From positions 1-64,000 of the forward strand of contig JAFWVQ010000058.1 of the NCBI GenBank assembly GCA_017523925.1: 64,000 nucleotides of DNA. Direction: 5' to 3'. Of the stretch, positions 61,331 to 64,000 are shown in pieces. The stretch is from Clostridia bacterium. Its GTDB lineage: Bacteria; Bacillota; Clostridia; Christensenellales; CAG-138. The stretch's first letter is position 1; every line of letters begins with the position of its first letter. The notes under the pieces were generated by a model. The model had not been told where the DNA came from. It worked only from the letters and a program-made list of their open reading frames with translations, and did no database searches. A program made the translations under genes and the position numbers.

Positions 61331-63301
61331 TCACGGCCCGAAATCCACGTTTCCGAACACCGCCATGACCTCCTCATAATCTATGCGCCCGTTCTCATCG
61401 GCAAGCTCGATGCGAACCATGCGCCCATCCTCGGTGCGCGCGTCGGCAAAGCCGTGGTTTATCCTGAAAAGCCTTATCCTCTGCCCCTCCGAAAGGGTCA
61501 GGCTTCCGATGCGATTTCCGTCAAAGTCGATCTCGGTTGTATCGTAGTCCCTAAGGATCGTGATCTCGCTGTCGACCTCGAAATACTCGTCCAGCCGAAC
61601 TATCCTGCCGTCCCCGTCGATGGCGTAGGTCGCCTCCGCGTTTCCGTAGCCGATCGCGAAAACCGTTTCACCCGCACGGATGCAGGCGGGGTCGGTGTTG
61701 TAGGCGGAGAGATAATCGGGCGCGCTGAACAGGGCGCAGGCATAGCCGTTTCCGAAAAGAAGCATGCTTTCGGTGTAGCCGCGGACGTACTCAACGCCGT
61801 CCACCAGGATGAAGTCCCTTCCGAACGCATGGATGAACGCGGCTCCATGCTCCGAGCACATGGTTTCATCAAGATCAAAATGCTTGGAATATTCCGAAAG
61901 CTTCTCGATCCTCCCCCCGACGCTGAACCAGTTTTCAACGCCGTTTACGAAGCTGAACATATGGTTTTCGCTCGTTACGGTGTATTTTTGCTTGACGAGC
62001 CCCTCGTTTTCCGAGAAGGGAACGAAGAGGGAGAACGCCCCCGATGCGCTGAAGTCCGCGTTTACGATGAAGAAGAGACCGTCATGGTCGAGCGTCCACG
62101 CGAAGGCGGAGGTGGATGCGAAGGGCGCAAGGGGTGCGGAAAAATGCTCCGCGGCATTGAACCTGAACATGGTTTGACCGTTTGCCTCGAGCTCGGCGTT
62201 GAGTATTGAGGCAAGCGCCGCCGTATCCGTAACCACGTCCGCGATCGAAAGAAGCTTGCCGCTCTCGGTATCGTAGTTTTCGCAAACGTATCTTCCGATG
62301 GAGAAAACGGTGTTCAGCTCGATATCGCAGTGCTCCGCGTACTCATAGCCGATGAGGCTGAGCACGGCGCGGTCCGCACGCCTTACCGATGAAACGGTGC
62401 AGCCCTGCTCCTGGGTGCGGCATTCGTCCACGCGGGCGAGCATCTCCTCAAACACCCTGCCGAGCTCATCGGCCAGCCGCCCGTTTCTGAGCTTGAGCGC
62501 ACTTGCAAGCGCGGGGTACCGCTCCGCCTCGCTTTCATTGAGCGTTATAACGCTGTACGCCGTTCTGAATATTCTCCAATCATCAAGGCCGAGATCGGTA
62601 TGATCGACCTGGTCGCCCTCGGTGACGATCACGGGATGCAGCAGCTCCGCGCTCGGCTCGAGAACGACGTTTTCATCGTATTCGTAAGAAATAACGGGCA
62701 GTTCGAAGGCTCGGCTGCCCTTGCCCGTGACGCTTGCAAGCGGCGCGCCGCCATCCGTTTTTAGCTCGATCACGTCGCCCTTTTTATAGGCGGCCTGCGG
62801 GATAACAAATTTCACGGTGTATGTTTTTCCATCCGCACCGTAGGCGGATGCGGACGCTGTGATCGAATATCGGCCGGTGTTGAGCAGGTATTCGTTCAGA
62901 ATGAGCTCCGCGCTCTCGCCGGGGGCTTCAAGCCTGAACTCCTCATATTCGCAGCCCTCGCCGAAGTGATCGAGAAGAACGCAGAGCTCGTCGAGCTCCA
63001 CGCCAAGCCCGTTCACGAAGCTCAGCTTCACATAGCCCTCCTCAAGCTCCGGCTCCGCGCTCGGCGCCTCGGTGGGTTCCTCCGTGGGCGCCTCGGTCGG
63101 CGCTGTGGTCGGCACTGCGGTCGGGGCCTCGGTCGGCACTTCGGTCGGCGCTGACGTGGGCTGAGCAGGGGTGGGTGCTTGGCTTTGGGTCGGCAGCGGC
63201 GTATTTGCATCGGTGCCCTGCGGGGCGCAGGCCGCAAGCGCAAGCATCAGCGCCGCAAGCGCGATCGACAGCAGTCTTCCTGCTTTCATGCGTTTTTTCA
63301 T
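61331..63301 (-). CDS. Lipoprotein with Pro/Thr linker and DUF3298-like domain
   Basis: 656 residues. The lipobox LALAAC lies at about residues 20-25. A linker of about 55 residues rich in P-T-E-A follows, then unique beta-rich regions. At about 330-420 AVLSLIGYEYAEHCDIELNTVFSIGRYVCENYDTESGKLLSIADV, split over two strands, resembles the DUF3298 domain of RsiV-type proteins. The C-terminal 200 residues include a two-strand GYACALFS/YAIDGDGRIV region. An outer-face surface protein; function unknown. The start at 63301 fits the signal peptide. Confidence 0.8.
   Translation of the reverse strand: MKKRMKAGRLLSIALAALMLALAACAPQGTDANTPLPTQSQAPTPAQPTSAPTEVPTEAPTAVPTTAPTEAPTEEPTEAPSAEPELEEGYVKLSFVNGLGVELDELCVLLDHFGEGCEYEEFRLEAPGESAELILNEYLLNTGRYSITASASAYGADGKTYTVKFVIPQAAYKKGDVIELKTDGGAPLASVTGKGSRAFELPVISYEYDENVVLEPSAELLHPVIVTEGDQVDHTDLGLDDWRIFRTAYSVITLNESEAERYPALASALKLRNGRLADELGRVFEEMLARVDECRTQEQGCTVSSVRRADRAVLSLIGYEYAEHCDIELNTVFSIGRYVCENYDTESGKLLSIADVVTDTAALASILNAELEANGQTMFRFNAAEHFSAPLAPFASTSAFAWTLDHDGLFFIVNADFSASGAFSLFVPFSENEGLVKQKYTVTSENHMFSFVNGVENWFSVGGRIEKLSEYSKHFDLDETMCSEHGAAFIHAFGRDFILVDGVEYVRGYTESMLLFGNGYACALFSAPDYLSAYNTDPACIRAGETVFAIGYGNAEATYAIDGDGRIVRLDEYFEVDSEITILRDYDTTEIDFDGNRIGSLTLSEGQRIRLFRINHGFADARTEDGRMVRIELADENGRIDYEEVMAVFGNVDFGP
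63050..63175 (-). repeat. 12-bp-type minisatellite coding for PTEAP linker
   Basis: GGTCGGC-N-C-type words recur about ten times and encode (A/P)-P-T-(E/T/A) units of the lipoprotein linker. Such tracts easily change length. Confidence 0.7.
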
Positions 63302-63601
63302 ACGGTTTGGGATTCCTTTCTCGGTATTGGGGCGGGAGCGCTTCCGCTGCGGGCGGGCTTGCCCGCAATTCAACTATATCACAAATCGGCTTGTCTTTCC
63401 ATCGACTTTTATAAACATTTTGTGACATTTTGCTTTGGCTTTGCACGGCATTCGTGCGGGTATAATCCGCCGCCGGCCGCCCGCTGCGTCATCGCGTCCC
63501 TTCATAGATAAAAACAATCGAAGTATGCCGATCGGGACAGCGGATCGCGCGAATTTTGGAATATATTATCGTTCCTATGTTTTCGGTGCGTCGAAAAAGA
63601 A

Positions 63602-63640
63602 AATGCACCCGCAGAAAGCGGATGCATTGGTGTTTAGTGA
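63602..63640 (-). terminator. Terminator of the fumarase-like gene
   Basis: AATGCACCCGC (63602-63612) pairs with GCGGATGCATT (63618-63628), one mismatch. On the minus strand TTTTCTTTTT follows. The rest of 63302-63601 shows only a GCGGGC/GCCCGC hairpin and no gene. Confidence 0.7.
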
Positions 63641-63658
63641 GCGGTTTTCCTCGGCGCG

Positions 63659-64000
63659 TCAAGCAAGGCTGTCGAGATACGCCTTTCTGCCGTTTTCATA
63701 GAGGTTGTTGCCCTCGCTGTCGATGACCGCAACAACGGGCAGATCCTCAACAACGAGCCTTCTGACGGCCTCCGCGCCGAGATCCTCGTAGCAAACGACC
63801 TCGGCGGACTTGATGCAGCTTGAGAGCAGCGCGCCCGCACCGCCGATAGCGGCGAAGTACACTGCGCCGTACTTCTTCATGGCCTCAACTACCTCAGCGC
63901 CGCGCTTGCCCTTGCCGATCATGCCGGTTTCGCCTGCCGCGATCAGCGCGGGCGAGTATGCGTCCATGCGGTAGCTGGTGGTGGGTCCCGCCGAGCCGAT
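63659..64000 (-). CDS. Class I fumarase/mesaconase-like beta subunit, C-terminal part
   Basis: The gene runs in from the right edge, and 113 residues are visible. GSAGPTTSYRMDAYSP, MIGKGKRG and YFAAIGGAGALLSSCIKSAE are hallmarks of the beta part of iron-sulphur fumarate hydratases. Enzymes of this class often also hydrate mesaconate to citramalate, the step after methylaspartase. Given the glm-mal operon next door, mesaconase is an attractive alternative to fumarase. The missing N-terminal part would help to decide. Confidence 0.88.
   Translation of the reverse strand: MGSAGPTTSYRMDAYSPALIAAGETGMIGKGKRGAEVVEAMKKYGAVYFAAIGGAGALLSSCIKSAEVVCYEDLGAEAVRRLVVEDLPVVAVIDSEGNNLYENGRKAYLDSLA

Noticed and set aside
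1..64000. CRISPR arrays, prophage or insertion sequences
   Set aside because: No regular repeat-spacer pattern, no transposase, integrase, capsid or terminase motifs were found. The repeats seen are coding repeats or short intergenic hairpins.
1..64000. Reassignment of TAG to a sense codon
   Set aside because: At least five genes end properly at TAG (yceD, dinB, tadA, SSB-like, ispDF), and read-through of dinB or tadA would enter the overlapping reverse neighbour. Two internal TAG codons are not enough.

Overview
The window reads as a chromosomal segment of an uncultured anaerobic Clostridia-like bacterium (Bacillota), probably a gut or rumen lineage. Supporting signs are the gene families (YlbJ, RicT/YaaT, DUF4364, YitT, TmcAL, VTC plus DUF4956), a perfect CIRCE heat-shock operator, a large Bacillus-type SRP RNA, sigma-A promoters that are often of the extended -10 type, AGGAGG ribosome sites, and the methylaspartate route of glutamate fermentation. 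No phage, insertion sequence, CRISPR array or rRNA was seen. The exact family cannot be fixed from sequence alone.

Layout. 1-2.6 kb: the end of an L,D-transpeptidase and a damaged papain-like secreted peptidase with an in-frame TAG. 2.8-10 kb: a core operon plsX, acpP, rnc, smc, ftsY (lipid synthesis, RNA processing, chromosome organisation, protein targeting). 10-18 kb: on the minus strand yceD-rpmF and ackA, then divergent tmcAL and a ylbJ-like gene, a minus-strand envelope operon (GT2-GtrA, NAGPA, small membrane protein) and the SRP RNA. 18-26.5 kb: a PRTase-like protein, a large dockerin protein, tRNA-Gln and tRNA-Val, DUF4364 and YitT genes, a divergent repressor (HTH plus S24)/dinB pair with repeated operator-like half-sites, and tadA.

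26.5-39.3 kb: the accessory heart of the window. Four more secreted dockerin proteins (five in all, none with a cohesin partner here) comprise a large S8 protease, an LRR-type protein, a GLUG protein and a short LRR-like protein. Between them lie a vanW gene with an apparent frameshift and htpG, which follows a CIRCE element and is split by a TAG exactly at the N-domain/middle-domain border.

39.5-54.5 kb: housekeeping and metabolic genes: M19 dipeptidase, VTC-DUF4956, a two-OB-fold SSB-like protein, GNAT, coaBC, hflX with a JAMM-like N-terminus, thymidylate kinase, a pyrophosphate-type phosphofructokinase, glnS, and a holB-ricT operon. 54.7-64 kb, minus strand: ispDF with an S4-domain gene; the glutamate mutase operon glmS-glmL-glmE, a 39-residue ORF and mal; a DUF3298-type lipoprotein; and the end of a class I fumarase/mesaconase-like beta subunit. 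Glutamate mutase, methylaspartase, a possible mesaconase and acetate kinase together suggest that glutamate is fermented through mesaconate to acetate.
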